From positions 1 through 64,000 of the forward strand of contig DASZPH010000130.1 of NCBI GenBank assembly GCA_035550375.1: 64,000 bases of DNA, given 5' to 3'. A program made the position numbers and the translations under genes. The stretch is from DASSFG01 sp035550375 (lineage in GTDB: Bacteria; Planctomycetota; Planctomycetia; Pirellulales; JAICIG01). Each line of letters starts with the position of its first letter. Position 1 is the first letter of the stretch. Shown piece after piece: positions 18,577-28,019 of this stretch. Under the pieces are notes generated by a model. The model had not been told where the DNA came from. It made no database searches and worked only from the letters and a program-made list of their open reading frames with translations.

Positions 18577-19440
18577 AGCTTGTCTCCGGTGCTTGAGGGG
18601 GGCGCATGGGCGGCGCTGGACCCCTAATTTAGACGCACAACCGCCTGGAGAGTTTCACGCGATCGTTATTTTGTTGAATTCGCGCCGCCCACGGCCGTCA
18701 AGTTCTGCCAGCGTCGTGTACGCCCGATCCCGTTTGGCGTGTGAAGCTGGCCGGCACCGGCAACGGGCGGCAAGGAACGCGCCCGAGTGCTCACGCTGCT
18801 CGGCGCTGCTGTGAACCAGATGCCTGATGGCTACTGGCGAGGTGCGGACGGTCGTGTTCCTCTGCCCGCTCGGGAGCGTCCCAAACGGAACGCAAACGCA
18901 GCCGCAAGTAGGGAAAACTCGCACGCCGCCGAACCTCGATTTCCAACCACAGATCACGCCAGCGATGGCCCATGTAAGACTCCAGGCCGGGATGCTTTCG
19001 TCGGACGGAGATTAGCCGGACGGCGAATTGAGGCCAACCCCAACTCAGCGCCCACACACCGGACGGGTTCACCCAATTCCCTCGGGCGTTTCGTCGGCGA
19101 GGCTCGTAAGCAGGGTTTCCAACTCCCGGCGCCGCGGTTCCAGCCCCCAGCGCACGGCGTATCGGTTCAGCCAGTACACGCCGGCGAAAACGACGGCTGC
19201 CAGGGCAGCAACCCCAATACCGCGACGGCCGCCAGCCAGCGCCCCCGACCGTTTCGTCCGACAATTCGGGGCTTCCTCCGAGAAGATTGGTAGCCCCGGG
19301 GCGACGGTTTCTTACAAGAAGGTCGGGGTGCGGTAAAATGGCCGACGGATCGGGGCGTTCGCGGGCTCGCATGCCACCAACCAGGGCAGCGGGCGATCGC
19401 ATTGGAAACCGGCGAGTGTCAGTTGGCCCTATGGATCCCT
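18577..19440. other. gene-poor region between the carboxypeptidase-regulatory-like protein gene and the SpoIIE phosphatase gene
   Basis: This stretch of about 860 bp has no intact gene I can support. Several overlapping open frames exist on both strands but lack family motifs or ribosome-binding sites. The one exception is a probable frameshifted small membrane-protein gene at 19069-19264 (minus). The rest may be decayed intergenic DNA. Confidence 0.5.
19069..19264 (-). pseudogene. frameshifted small membrane-protein gene
   Basis: On the minus strand a GGAGGAAG site precedes a TTG at 19264. That frame reads LSDETVGGAGWRPSRYW and then loses sense. From the C4 run at 19212-19215 (G4 on the coding strand) the next frame continues VAALAAVVFAGVYWLNRY, a clean transmembrane segment. 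A basic/acidic helix follows, and the TGA lies at 19069-19071. Removing one G from the run would give a single protein of about 64 residues. The frame with the membrane segment has no start codon of its own. This could be a real mutation or an assembly error. Function unknown. Confidence 0.45.
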
Positions 19441-20742
19441 ATGGATTTAAGTGACTTGCTTTCACGCGATCAGGTTGGCGAGGCGCTCTACCAGCAGCGC
19501 CTTTCGGCTTTGCTGCGCCTTCTCGACGTCACACGCACACTCGCGGCCGAGATCGACCTGACGAAGATTCTGCGCATCATCGCCAGCGAAGCATGCAAAG
19601 CGCTCGTTTGCCAGCGCGCGACCGTCTATCAATATGACCCGGTGCGGCGGCAACTCTACACGCGGGTTGCCACGGACATGGAAGTGGCCGAAATCCGCCG
19701 AGGATTAGACCAGGGAATCAGCGGCTACGTCGCCCGGCATCGACGAATGCTGAACGTGCCCGACCCGGGCCGAGATCCCCGCTGGAGTCCCGACACCGAT
19801 CAGGCGACCGGTTTTCAGACGCGCAATCTTCTGGCGGCACCGCTGATCTCGCCGCGCGACGGCGAGTTGCTCGGAGTGTTGGAGTGCCTGAACAACGAAG
19901 GGGGTCCTTTCGACGCCTTCGACGAACCCTTGCTGGAAGCGTTCGCCCAGCATGCCGTGGCCGCGCTCGACCGCTCTCGGTTGGTCGAGGACCTGGCCCA
20001 ACGGCAGGCGGTCGATGTGGCGCTGGGGATCGCCCGCGACGTGCAGCGGCGATTCATGCCGGAGACGTTACCGACGATCGAGGGCTACGAGGCCGCAACC
20101 TGGTGGATGCCACACCAGGAAGTCGGCGGCGATTACTGCGATCTTGTCCCCCTGCGTGACGGCCGCGTCGGATTGGTGATCGCCGACGTGAGCGGTCATG
20201 GACTAGGGCCAAGCTTGCTCATGGCCTCGGTCCGAGCGTCGCTACGGTCGTTGCTGTTGGCCCATTCGCACACGGGCGAACTACTGGAGTTGCTGAACCA
20301 CTCGCTGTCCGACGATTTGCGGGACGGCAACTTCGTGACCATGATCATTGCGGCTCTCGATTGCCATACCCACACGCTTGAGTACGCCAACGCCGGCCAC
20401 GCACCGGCCGTACACTTCGCCGCCCGTGGCAACGACTTCACCGTCCTGACGGCGACGGGCCTGCCGATCGGCGTGTTGAAGACGAGCGACTATCCGCTGG
20501 CCAGCCCGCTGCAACTGCGAGTGGGCGATCTGGTGTTGCTCTGCACCGACGGCATTGTCGAGGCCGCGGATAAATCGGGTGAGTTGTTCGGTGTGGAACG
20601 CTTGCGCGACTCGATTCGCGAGTTCTCCGAGTTGCCGGTCGGGGACCTCGTCAAGCGACTGGGCGAGCGCGTGCAAGACTTCTGCGAGTCGCGCCGTCCC
20701 GCGGACGATCTGACGATTCTCGGCCTCCGCCGGCTACGGTAG
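19441..20742 (+). CDS. GAF domain - SpoIIE/PP2C-type serine phosphatase
   Basis: The 433-residue cytoplasmic protein starts at the ATG at 19441; an in-frame TTG at 19402 is less likely. Its GAF domain (about 20-185) binds an unknown small ligand or senses redox or cGMP-like cues. A short linker helix leads to a SpoIIE/RsbU-type PP2C phosphatase (about 200-430). The metal-binding motifs are visible: EVGGDYCDL, IADVSGHGLGPSLLM, YANAGHAPAV and CTDGIVEA near the C-terminus. Such proteins usually dephosphorylate anti-anti-sigma factors in partner-switching stress pathways. No anti-sigma gene is nearby, so the target is unknown. Confidence 0.9.
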   Translation: MDLSDLLSRDQVGEALYQQRLSALLRLLDVTRTLAAEIDLTKILRIIASEACKALVCQRATVYQYDPVRRQLYTRVATDMEVAEIRRGLDQGISGYVARHRRMLNVPDPGRDPRWSPDTDQATGFQTRNLLAAPLISPRDGELLGVLECLNNEGGPFDAFDEPLLEAFAQHAVAALDRSRLVEDLAQRQAVDVALGIARDVQRRFMPETLPTIEGYEAATWWMPHQEVGGDYCDLVPLRDGRVGLVIADVSGHGLGPSLLMASVRASLRSLLLAHSHTGELLELLNHSLSDDLRDGNFVTMIIAALDCHTHTLEYANAGHAPAVHFAARGNDFTVLTATGLPIGVLKTSDYPLASPLQLRVGDLVLLCTDGIVEAADKSGELFGVERLRDSIREFSELPVGDLVKRLGERVQDFCESRRPADDLTILGLRRLR

Positions 20743-20772
20743 CCCAGCGGGGGCCAAGTACGGATACTCGGC

Positions 20773-21249
20773 TCATTCTCCGCGGCCGTGCGCGGCGTGC
20801 GTGATCATTTCTCGGCACTCTTTCTCACACTTGCGGCACGCCTCGCCGCACTTCTTCATGTGGTCGTCGTCAGGAAACTGCTCGCAGGCCTCGGCACATC
20901 CGGCGCACACGTCGGCGCACGCCTTGCAGATTTGCGCGGCGAAGGGCCCGCTTCGGGCAACGATTTGAGCGGCCGCCGCGCAGACCGTCGCACAATCCCG
21001 GCACGTCTCCAGCGTCTTAAGATGGTCTTCCTTGCCCTCGTGCAGCAGGTGGGCGCAATGGGTTGCGCAACTCTCGCACTCCCGCGAACATTCGGCGCAC
21101 GCCTCGGCACACGACGGCATTTCATGGTGCTCGGCGTGAGGAGCGGACTTCGGCTTCTTTGAGCCTTTTTGGGCCCAGGCGAAGCCGTTTGTTGTGGCGA
21201 CCGCCAAGGCAGACAAGCCTGCAATACCAAACTCACGTCGCCCGATCAT
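20773..21249 (-). CDS. exported cysteine-rich four-helix-bundle copper-storage-like protein
   Basis: The protein has 158 residues from the ATG at 21249, which has GGAG about 8 nt upstream. The N-terminus MIGRREFGIAGLSAL is a Tat-type signal and the mature part begins near residue 27. The mature part contains 18 cysteines in CxxxC and CxxC patterns along predicted helices, as in the copper storage proteins (Csp1/Csp3, DUF326 family). Those proteins bind many Cu(I) ions in the core of a four-helix bundle. A Tat signal plus this cysteine density suggests an exported Csp1-type store. A His-rich linker (HAEHHEM) precedes the first helix. No copper transporter is adjacent. Confidence 0.85.
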   Translation of the reverse strand: MIGRREFGIAGLSALAVATTNGFAWAQKGSKKPKSAPHAEHHEMPSCAEACAECSRECESCATHCAHLLHEGKEDHLKTLETCRDCATVCAAAAQIVARSGPFAAQICKACADVCAGCAEACEQFPDDDHMKKCGEACRKCEKECREMITHAAHGRGE

Positions 21250-21481
21250 GATTCGTCTCCAAGGTAAAAAGTGAATGTGGCAGCTATCGCCATCTCTACC
21301 CCTTGCATTGCGATGCTGCAATCTTCGCACCCCCCGCCAGGAGTTGTCTCGCCGGCCGTGTCTATGCGCTTTCGTTGTCGCATTTCGCACAATTTGATTC
21401 TATTGCCGAAGTACAAGCCAGCAGCCCTGACCTGAGGGAATCGAGGCAATGAGCTGGTTGAACCTGCCTCAAATGAGCCGC

Positions 21482-21510
21482 TTGATACCACCTCAGGAGG
21501 TTATTATACT
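21482..21510 (+). promoter_or_regulatory. sigma-70 promoter for the PEP-CTERM gene
   Basis: TTGATA (21482-21487) and TATACT (21505-21510) are separated by exactly 17 bp, a near-consensus housekeeping promoter. The spacer holds the palindrome ACCTCAGGAGGT, a possible operator. Transcription would begin about 75 nt before the GTG start at 21591, which has an AAGGAG ribosome-binding site. The gap 21250-21590 otherwise shows nothing. Confidence 0.6.
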
Positions 21511-21590
21511 CGGGTCATGGCCGATTGCCTCTCCGGCGCCGGACGCTGCCACCAACGCGCGGTGCCGACATCAGTTGCAAAGGAGATGTC

Positions 21591-22283
21591 GTGAGGACGC
21601 ATCTGACCCTCACCGCCCTCGCGCTAGCCTTGGCGGGAGCATGCGCGCCGTCGGCGTACGCCGGACTCGTACTAGAACTCGACTTCAGTGATGTCCCACC
21701 CGGGTCGTTGTCTCTTTCCAATCCTTACATAAGCCACGGATTCACCCTGACGAGCACCAGCGGCGGTTTCGTCGTCAACAGCCCCAATACTGGCAACGGC
21801 GCGCCTCAAACGCCTGGGAACAACCCCTTCTATGCTGGAGCAACTGGCTTGGCGGCGTTTACACCGGCGACTATTACCCTAAGGCAGACGAGTGGAGATC
21901 CGTTCTCGCTGCTCACGATCGACCTGGCGAGGAACTTCGATTTCGACCCAGCCCCGGCGGTCACGTTCACAGGCATTCTCGCCGCTGGAGGCACGCTCAG
22001 CCAGACATTCAATGTGACCACGATCGGCGGTTTTCCGCAGTCATTCCAGACGTTCGATTTCACGGGGTTCACAGGCCTCAGCTCGGTAAGCTGGGATCAG
22101 CCCGACTTGGCACAGGGGCTGCATCAGTTCGGTAATATCCGCCTCTCGAATGAGGCTTCTGGTGCAGTTCCCGAGCCTTCCACCCTTGCTTTGTTCGTTG
22201 CTGGTAGCATCGGACTGCTAGGCTATGTCCGCCGGCTCAAGTCTAAGCCGGTTTTTGATGCGGCTGAAAAGCAAAGGGACTGA
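21591..22283 (+). CDS. PEP-CTERM sorting-signal protein
   Basis: The protein has 230 residues from a GTG with AAGGAG 5 nt upstream. A signal peptide covers about 1-24 (ending APSAYAG). The mature part is a Gly/Thr/Ser-rich beta-type domain of about 170 residues with no catalytic motif. The C-terminus is a textbook PEP-CTERM signal: VPEPSTLALFVAGSIGLLGY followed by VRRLKSK. An exosortase recognises such tails, cleaves near the PEP and releases or attaches the protein, often to extracellular polysaccharide. The exosortase is not in the window. An unusual 13-residue tail follows the basic cluster. Confidence 0.88.
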   Translation: MRTHLTLTALALALAGACAPSAYAGLVLELDFSDVPPGSLSLSNPYISHGFTLTSTSGGFVVNSPNTGNGAPQTPGNNPFYAGATGLAAFTPATITLRQTSGDPFSLLTIDLARNFDFDPAPAVTFTGILAAGGTLSQTFNVTTIGGFPQSFQTFDFTGFTGLSSVSWDQPDLAQGLHQFGNIRLSNEASGAVPEPSTLALFVAGSIGLLGYVRRLKSKPVFDAAEKQRD

Positions 22284-22289
22284 GATCTA

Positions 22290-22317
22290 GCCTGCGTGGG
22301 TAGAGCGCATCGCAGGC
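22290..22317. terminator. weak hairpin after the PEP-CTERM gene
   Basis: GCCTGCG (22290-22296) and CGCAGGC (22311-22317) form a 7-bp stem 6 bp after the stop codon. No T-run follows, so termination is uncertain. The remaining bases to 22588 show no gene. Confidence 0.3.
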
Positions 22318-22588
22318 GGAACCACTTTCTCGGGGGCGGCGCGCTGTAGGCCGCTTGCTGTCACGCCACCCGATCAAAGCCGTTCATCTTTGAATATGGA
22401 TAAAGTCGACTTGCCGTACGTTCCGTGATGTTTGGCGAGAATGCTTAACCAGCTTGAAACAATGAGCGGCCCTGCCAAGAATCGCTCCCCCTAGGACGGC
22501 CGCCTGGTCCGGTTTACGATGGAAATTGTGCGACCCCTCGCCCGACAACCGTCGAGGCACCGGGCGGAAACTTGTAAGGAGCAAGCAG

Positions 22589-24760
22589 GTGAACGTCAGC
22601 GCCGGCCCCTCTGCTTCGGCCGTGCTGCGCCGGTCGGTGGCGGCGACGAATCTCCTGTTGCGCAAGCAGATTTGGATCTGGCCCCTGATTGCTGCCGTGA
22701 TTCTGGCCGCGGTCGGTTACGGGCTGCGAACCCACGTCGAACGGGCCATGAAATCGTCGATGGCCAGCCAACTGCAGGTCATCCTCGCCGCCGACGTGGC
22801 GGCGCTCGAACAGTGGCTCGAGACCCAGCGCTCGAACGTTCAAACGGCCGCGGATTCCGTAACTCAGTCCGAACTGGCGGCGCAACTGGTTTCGCTCGCC
22901 GACCGCCCCGATAGCTCCCCCCTGACTCTGGCCCAAGCGCCGGAACTAGCCGAGTTACGGACCTCGGTCGGGCCCTGGATGAAAGCTCACGGCTACGTCG
23001 ACTTCATCGTGGTCGACCGACATCGCCGTGTGGTCGCAGCCGGTCAAACGGAACTCATCGGCAAGCAGAACCTGCCTCGTTACGAGGAGTTTCTCAGCGT
23101 AGCGCTTGCGGGCCAAGCCACCGTCTCGCGGCCGTTTCCATCCGTCGTTCTTCTGGCCGACGACAACGGGCAACTGAGAGCCAACGTGCCCACGATGTTC
23201 GCCGCGGCGCCTTTGCGCGACGACAACAACGAGGTCTTCGCGGCCCTGGCCTTTCGCCTCCGGCCGGAACGGGATTTTAGCCGCATTCTCAATCTGGCTC
23301 ACTTCGGCGAGACCGGCGAAACGTACGCCTTCGACCGCGACGGGCTCATGCTCTCGCAAAGCCGCTTTGACGACGATCTGAAGCGGATGGGCCTTTTGCC
23401 CGACACCCCAGACAGCCATTCGATCTTGACCTTGCAGCTTCGCAATCCCCAAGTCGACATGAGCCGCGGCCTACGGCCGACGCTGCGTCGCGCTGATCAG
23501 CCGCTGACTCGCCTGGTTGCCGACGCCGTGCAGGGCCACTCGGGCGTCGACGTCGACGGCTACCGCGATTATCGGGGTGTGCTTAACCTCGGGGCCTGGA
23601 CCTGGCTGTCCGAATATGGTTTCGGCGTCGCCACCGAGGTCGATCTGGCCGATGCTTACCGGCCTCTGCGCATCATGAGGATGGCGTTCTGGGTGCTGTT
23701 CGGGCTGTTGGCCGCCTGCTCGGTGGGGATTTTTGTTTTCACGGTCGTTGTTGCCCGCATGCAGCGAGCCATGCGCGAGGCGGTGATGGCAACGAAACAA
23801 CTCGGCCAATATCAGTTGGAAGAAAAGATCGGCGCCGGCGGGATGGGTGTCGTCTATCGCGGACGCCACGCCATGTTGCGCCGTCCCACCGCCATCAAGC
23901 TGCTCGACGTGGAAAAAACCACGCCGGAGACCATCCGCCGCTTCGAGCGCGAGGTGCAGATCACCAGCCAGTTGAACCATCCCAACACGATTGCCATCTA
24001 TGATTACGGGAAAACTCCGGAGGGCGTCTTCTATTACGCCATGGAGTATCTCGAAGGGATTAATCTTGAGCAGCTCGTGCAGAAACACGGACCGCAGCCT
24101 GAGGGCCGCGTGATCCATGTCCTGCGGCAGGTGTGCGGATCGCTGAGCGAAGCACACCTGGTGGGACTCATCCACCGCGACGTCAAACCGGCCAATATCA
24201 TTCTCACCCAGCGCGGCGGCGTGTCTGACTTCGCCAAGCTGCTCGATTTCGGCCTGGTCAAAGCGATCGGCGCCGAGCGAGAAGCTCGCTTGACGATGGC
24301 GGGTGCGGTTACCGGAACGCCTCTTTATCTGTCGCCCGAAGCGATCCAGCATCCCGACGAGGTCGACCCGCGCAGCGATCTTTATGCGCTTGGGGCGGTG
24401 GGCTATTTCCTGCTGACCGGCGCCCCTGTGTTTGAGGCCAAGAGCGTGGTCGACATTCTCACGCACCATGTCCACACGCCACCGCAACCTCCTTCCGAAC
24501 GATTGGGAAGATTCATCTCGCCGGATCTGGAAGCGATTGTCCTGCGTTGCCTGTCGAAGCGGCCCGACGACCGCCCGGCAAGCGCGCGCGAACTGGCCGA
24601 CTCTCTGGCTCGTTGTTCGACATGCGGCGACTGGAGCGAAGCCGAGGCCGTCGCCTGGTGGGCCGCCCACTCCGCCAGCGTCTTCGTCGCGTCCTCTGCG
24701 TCGGCCACGACGCCGCTTCCGGCCGGCGAGACCGAGGTCTGGATGAAACCATCGCGTTGA
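22589..24760 (+). CDS. transmembrane Ser/Thr protein kinase with extracellular Cache-type sensor
   Basis: The protein has 723 residues from a GTG preceded by TAAGGAG. Its order is TM1 (about 28-48), an extracytoplasmic region of about 310 residues, TM2 (about 364-389) and a cytoplasmic kinase domain (about 407-665). The outer region reads like a double-Cache sensor (YVDFIVVDRHRRVVAAG, GETGETYAFDRDGLMLSQS), as in chemoreceptors and histidine kinases. The kinase shows the glycine loop IGAGGMGVVYRG, the lysine in TAIKLLD, HRDVKPANI and DFG, so it should be active. Cache-Ser/Thr kinase fusions transmit an outside small-molecule signal to phosphorylation inside. Its substrate is unknown and the neighbours give no clue. 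Confidence 0.9.
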   Translation: MNVSAGPSASAVLRRSVAATNLLLRKQIWIWPLIAAVILAAVGYGLRTHVERAMKSSMASQLQVILAADVAALEQWLETQRSNVQTAADSVTQSELAAQLVSLADRPDSSPLTLAQAPELAELRTSVGPWMKAHGYVDFIVVDRHRRVVAAGQTELIGKQNLPRYEEFLSVALAGQATVSRPFPSVVLLADDNGQLRANVPTMFAAAPLRDDNNEVFAALAFRLRPERDFSRILNLAHFGETGETYAFDRDGLMLSQSRFDDDLKRMGLLPDTPDSHSILTLQLRNPQVDMSRGLRPTLRRADQPLTRLVADAVQGHSGVDVDGYRDYRGVLNLGAWTWLSEYGFGVATEVDLADAYRPLRIMRMAFWVLFGLLAACSVGIFVFTVVVARMQRAMREAVMATKQLGQYQLEEKIGAGGMGVVYRGRHAMLRRPTAIKLLDVEKTTPETIRRFEREVQITSQLNHPNTIAIYDYGKTPEGVFYYAMEYLEGINLEQLVQKHGPQPEGRVIHVLRQVCGSLSEAHLVGLIHRDVKPANIILTQRGGVSDFAKLLDFGLVKAIGAEREARLTMAGAVTGTPLYLSPEAIQHPDEVDPRSDLYALGAVGYFLLTGAPVFEAKSVVDILTHHVHTPPQPPSERLGRFISPDLEAIVLRCLSKRPDDRPASARELADSLARCSTCGDWSEAEAVAWWAAHSASVFVASSASATTPLPAGETEVWMKPSR

Positions 24761-25150
24761 TTTCTCGGCGGAGAGGCTTCAAGGCGCCCTTGCTCCCTGA
24801 CTCGAGTCGTCACGCCATCGCGAAGCGTGCGATTTCGCTCGGCAAATACTAAGCAATGTGCCGTGCGCGTCGTTGCGCTTTCCCGTAGTCGGCTGCGCTT
24901 TGCTGATCTTGACGCAACACGTATACAGCCTGTGTCGACTCATAGCGCCCCCCTCAAGTGCGCAGCGCGCTTGACGCGATACTACGGTCGAACACTGCCT
25001 TGAACGCGAACATCGGCGGTAGATTCTTTCAGACGGGGACTGGGGCTCGTTGCGCGGTGGTCGGCGGTTTGGCCCCGATGCTGGCGGAAGGCAGCCTGAT
25101 TACACCGCAACACCACGCTGTGTCCGACCGGCGGAAAACGGAGGTTCCCC
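24761..25150. other. 390-bp gap without a supported gene
   Basis: No open frame here has family motifs or a ribosome-binding site. The only functional signal I see is CGGAGG at about 25139-25144, which serves the following gene. The rest appears to be leader and spacer DNA. Confidence 0.5.
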
Positions 25151-26215
25151 ATGAAATGGAAATTCACACTCGCTCTTTTGGCAATCGCGTCCGCGACGTC
25201 CCGTCTGCCTGTGTCGGCTGACGAGTATCCCACGTCGGTTGTGAGCAACTGTTTGTCCTCGCCGACCGATTGCTCCCCCTGCAGCCGCGGCTGCCCCGCC
25301 GCCTGCGCTGCCGACAACCGCTGCAACTGCGACGACGGCATTTTTCGCAGTCTGTTGGGATACTCGGGCTACAAGGCCTATGGCGGAGCCTGCCGCAAAG
25401 GGCGACTATTCGGTCTCTTTACCGCCAGCGACTGCCGCTTCACGAACTTTATCAGCCCGATGACAAACCCGGTGTACTTCGAAGATCCCCGCAATCTCAC
25501 CGAAGCGCGGGTGATCTTCCTGAATCACCAGCTTCCCTCGGCCGTGCTCGGGGGCGGCGACGTGCAACTGTTTGCGACCCAACTGCGGGCCGCCCTGACG
25601 GACCGGCTGTCAATTATCGCCGTGAAAGACGGTTACATCTTTGCCGGCCAGGATGCTCCTCCCATCGAGGGCTGGGCCAATGTGAACGTGGGACTGAAGT
25701 ACAATCTCTACGCCGACCCGGTGCGGCAGCGGCTCCTCAGCTTGGGCACCCGCATCGAGATGCCGGTTGGATCGTACCGCGCGTTGCAAGGCAACAGCGG
25801 CACCAGCCAGTTCGATATCTTCCTCTCCGGGGGCACGCAACTGGGCAGCCTTTCGCACCTGGTTTCCACGGCCGGCTTTCGATTGCCTGCCGACACGAAC
25901 AAACAGAACGAGCAGTTCTTCTGGTCGCTGCACCTCGACCGCCGGCTGCCGAATCGTCCGCTCTATGGTCTGTTTGAACTCAACTGGTATCATTGGATGA
26001 CCAACGTACCGGGAGGACTGCCGGTAGGCGGGCTCGACCTGTACAATTTCGGCTCCAGCGGTGTGGCAGGAACGAATATCGTGACCGGCGCGTTGGGGCT
26101 TAAGTACAAGCCGTCGCTCAATTCGGAGGTCGGTTTCTGTTGGGAAGTTCCCTTGACGGCCCGTCGCGACATCATGGACAACCGGCTCACGGCGGATCTG
26201 ATTCTGCGATATTGA
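25151..26215 (+). CDS. exported, probably outer-membrane beta-barrel protein of unknown function
   Basis: The 354-residue protein has a clear Sec signal peptide (MKWKFTLALLAIASATSRLP, cleavage near SADEY) and a ribosome-binding site CGGAGG. After the signal comes a cysteine-rich segment (about 33-60, eight Cys in CSPCSRGCPAACAADNRCNC). The rest has alternating hydrophobic strands such as WANVNVGLKYNLYAD, LYGLFELNWYHWM and a C-terminal ADLILRY. A terminal aromatic residue and strand pattern like this are typical of outer-membrane barrels. Related proteins are common in planctomycetes without known function. The cysteine-rich start could bind metal or form disulfides; that is a guess. Confidence 0.75.
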   Translation: MKWKFTLALLAIASATSRLPVSADEYPTSVVSNCLSSPTDCSPCSRGCPAACAADNRCNCDDGIFRSLLGYSGYKAYGGACRKGRLFGLFTASDCRFTNFISPMTNPVYFEDPRNLTEARVIFLNHQLPSAVLGGGDVQLFATQLRAALTDRLSIIAVKDGYIFAGQDAPPIEGWANVNVGLKYNLYADPVRQRLLSLGTRIEMPVGSYRALQGNSGTSQFDIFLSGGTQLGSLSHLVSTAGFRLPADTNKQNEQFFWSLHLDRRLPNRPLYGLFELNWYHWMTNVPGGLPVGGLDLYNFGSSGVAGTNIVTGALGLKYKPSLNSEVGFCWEVPLTARRDIMDNRLTADLILRY

Positions 26216-26315
26216 CCGCAGCGCAAGGGCCGGGCGGCGGACGAGATCGCGCGCTGCTGTGCAACTCGATTCGGCGGTTGTGCCCCAAGCGGCGCGACGG
26301 ACGCGGACGGTCGCC

Positions 26316-27149
26316 GTGAACTACCTTGAAGACATCGATTACGCGACGCCCGATTTCGGCGACTTCTACGACGAGCTGCCCCTTTGGTCTGCACCCTTTG
26401 GGCGGATGCTGCTTGAGCACGTCGTATTGCGCCGGGGAATGACCATCCTTGATGTCGGCGCCGGCACAGGATTCGTTTCGATTGAGCTGGCTCAGCGTTG
26501 CGGCCCGGACGCCCACGTAATTGCCGTGGATCCCTGGGAAGCCGCGGTCTCGCGGCTCAATCGCAAATTGAAGCGTTGGGACATTCGGAACGTCCGGACC
26601 GTCCTGAGCGATGTGGTGGCGATCGATCTGCCCGATTCCTCCGTCGACCTGATCGTATCGAACCTCGGCATCAACAATTTCGATAGGCCCGAGGCCGCCC
26701 TGCGATCGTGCTTGCGCGTCGCCAAGCCGGGAGCCGACCTTTTTCTGACGACGAACCTCGTCGGTCATATGGCCGAGTTCTACGAGGTCTATCGCGGCGT
26801 ACTCGTGGAACTTGGCCTTCACCATCGAATCGCCCCGCTCGAGGAACACATCCGCCACCGCGCCACGATCGATTCGCTCCGCTCACTGCTGGAGAGTGCG
26901 GGATTCGAGTTCGTGGAAGCGATCACCGGCACATTTAAAGAGAGGTTTGCCGACGGGACGGCCCTGCTGGAGCACCGTTTTGTGCGATTGGGCTTCCTCT
27001 CCGGCTGGAAGTCGGTGGCGGAAGACGCCGTCGCGGCGACGTTCGCGGCTCTTGAGCAACGGCTGAACGACGTGGCGGCCGAGCGGGGTGAGCTGTCGCT
27101 TACTATTCCGGCGGCGTGCGTTCATGCGTGCAAACCGGCGGCGGGATGA
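26316..27149 (+). CDS. class I SAM-dependent methyltransferase (UbiE/ArsM-like fold)
   Basis: The protein has 277 residues from GTG 26316. A GTG at 26259 would add 19 residues that look non-conserved. Motif I is ILDVGAGTGFVSIELA, the acidic strand-2 residue lies in VIAVDPWE, and motif III-like residues are in SVDLIVSNLGINNF. The arrangement YDELPLWSAPFG before motif I is typical of planctomycete proteins annotated as methyltransferase type 11. The substrate cannot be told. The stop overlaps the start of the next gene (ATGATGA), so the two are translationally coupled. Confidence 0.82.
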   Translation: MNYLEDIDYATPDFGDFYDELPLWSAPFGRMLLEHVVLRRGMTILDVGAGTGFVSIELAQRCGPDAHVIAVDPWEAAVSRLNRKLKRWDIRNVRTVLSDVVAIDLPDSSVDLIVSNLGINNFDRPEAALRSCLRVAKPGADLFLTTNLVGHMAEFYEVYRGVLVELGLHHRIAPLEEHIRHRATIDSLRSLLESAGFEFVEAITGTFKERFADGTALLEHRFVRLGFLSGWKSVAEDAVAATFAALEQRLNDVAAERGELSLTIPAACVHACKPAAG

Positions 27150-27955
27150 TGACCGGGCCAAACGACCGCGAATCGACGGCATTGACATGGGTGCGCGAGG
27201 TCGCCGGAAGGCCGCGCATCCGTTGGGGACGTGTCGCGGCGTTTCTGGCGGGCGCAGCCGCGATCGACTGCGTGGCGACGCTCGGCGTGGCCCTAGCCAC
27301 CGACATGCCGATCAACGAGGTCACCATTCTGGCTCCGCTCTGCGGGGCCGCCGGCTACCTTGTTCTGGCCGTGGAACTGCAACGCCAGCGGCTGCAAACC
27401 AGCCAGTGGCGGTTTCGTTTCGGCATGGGCGCGCTGCTCGTACTGACGGCGGTCGCCGCCGCGTTCTTCGCCCTGACGACCGGCGCGCTTCGTGAGAACC
27501 AGCGCTTGTTTGCGGAAAACCAGACCCTCAAGAGTGACATCGAGGCGGTCATGCAGGGGGGCGTCGCGTGGATCGGCATGCCGGGGGGCCGCGGAATTAC
27601 CTGCCAGGTGACACGGCCCGGCTTTTCCGACGCCGACCTGGCCAGAATCATCGATCTGGCGTCGCGCGGCGGCGCCCGCAGTTGCGAGTTGACGACCTTG
27701 TTCCTCGGCCGAACAGCCGTCACCAACGCGGGCGTTCGGCAACTGGCCGCATGTGACAAGCTGATTTTCGTCGACCTCCCGCCGGTCAGCCTGAGCGACG
27801 ACACGATCGAGGCGCTCTCGAAATGTCGGCGGCTGGAATTCCTCCTCATCGACGAGCGTGGCTTGACCGCGGCACAAATCGACCGTCTCCGCGAATCGTC
27901 GCCGCGACTCAGGCTCAACGGCCGAACCTGGGCAGAGCGCGAAGGGGCAAAGTAG
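27146..27955 (+). CDS. membrane protein with a short LRR-like C-terminal domain
   Basis: The protein has 269 residues from ATG 27146. An ATG at 27149 is also possible; both overlap the upstream methyltransferase stop. Two or three hydrophobic segments occupy about 25-105, the last preceded by WRFRFGMGALLVL, related to the FSLRTLL entry motif of other proteins here. A short coiled region (about 110-135) and a degenerate LRR-type domain follow (FLGRTAVTNAGVRQLAAC). Coupling to the methyltransferase suggests a shared process, but nothing identifies it. Confidence 0.7.
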   Translation: MMTGPNDRESTALTWVREVAGRPRIRWGRVAAFLAGAAAIDCVATLGVALATDMPINEVTILAPLCGAAGYLVLAVELQRQRLQTSQWRFRFGMGALLVLTAVAAAFFALTTGALRENQRLFAENQTLKSDIEAVMQGGVAWIGMPGGRGITCQVTRPGFSDADLARIIDLASRGGARSCELTTLFLGRTAVTNAGVRQLAACDKLIFVDLPPVSLSDDTIEALSKCRRLEFLLIDERGLTAAQIDRLRESSPRLRLNGRTWAEREGAK

Positions 27956-28019
27956 GCGGAGGCCAGGGCTCGTCTAGTTGAAACGCGGCCCACGAAGCCA
28001 AATCGACCGCACGGCCGTG

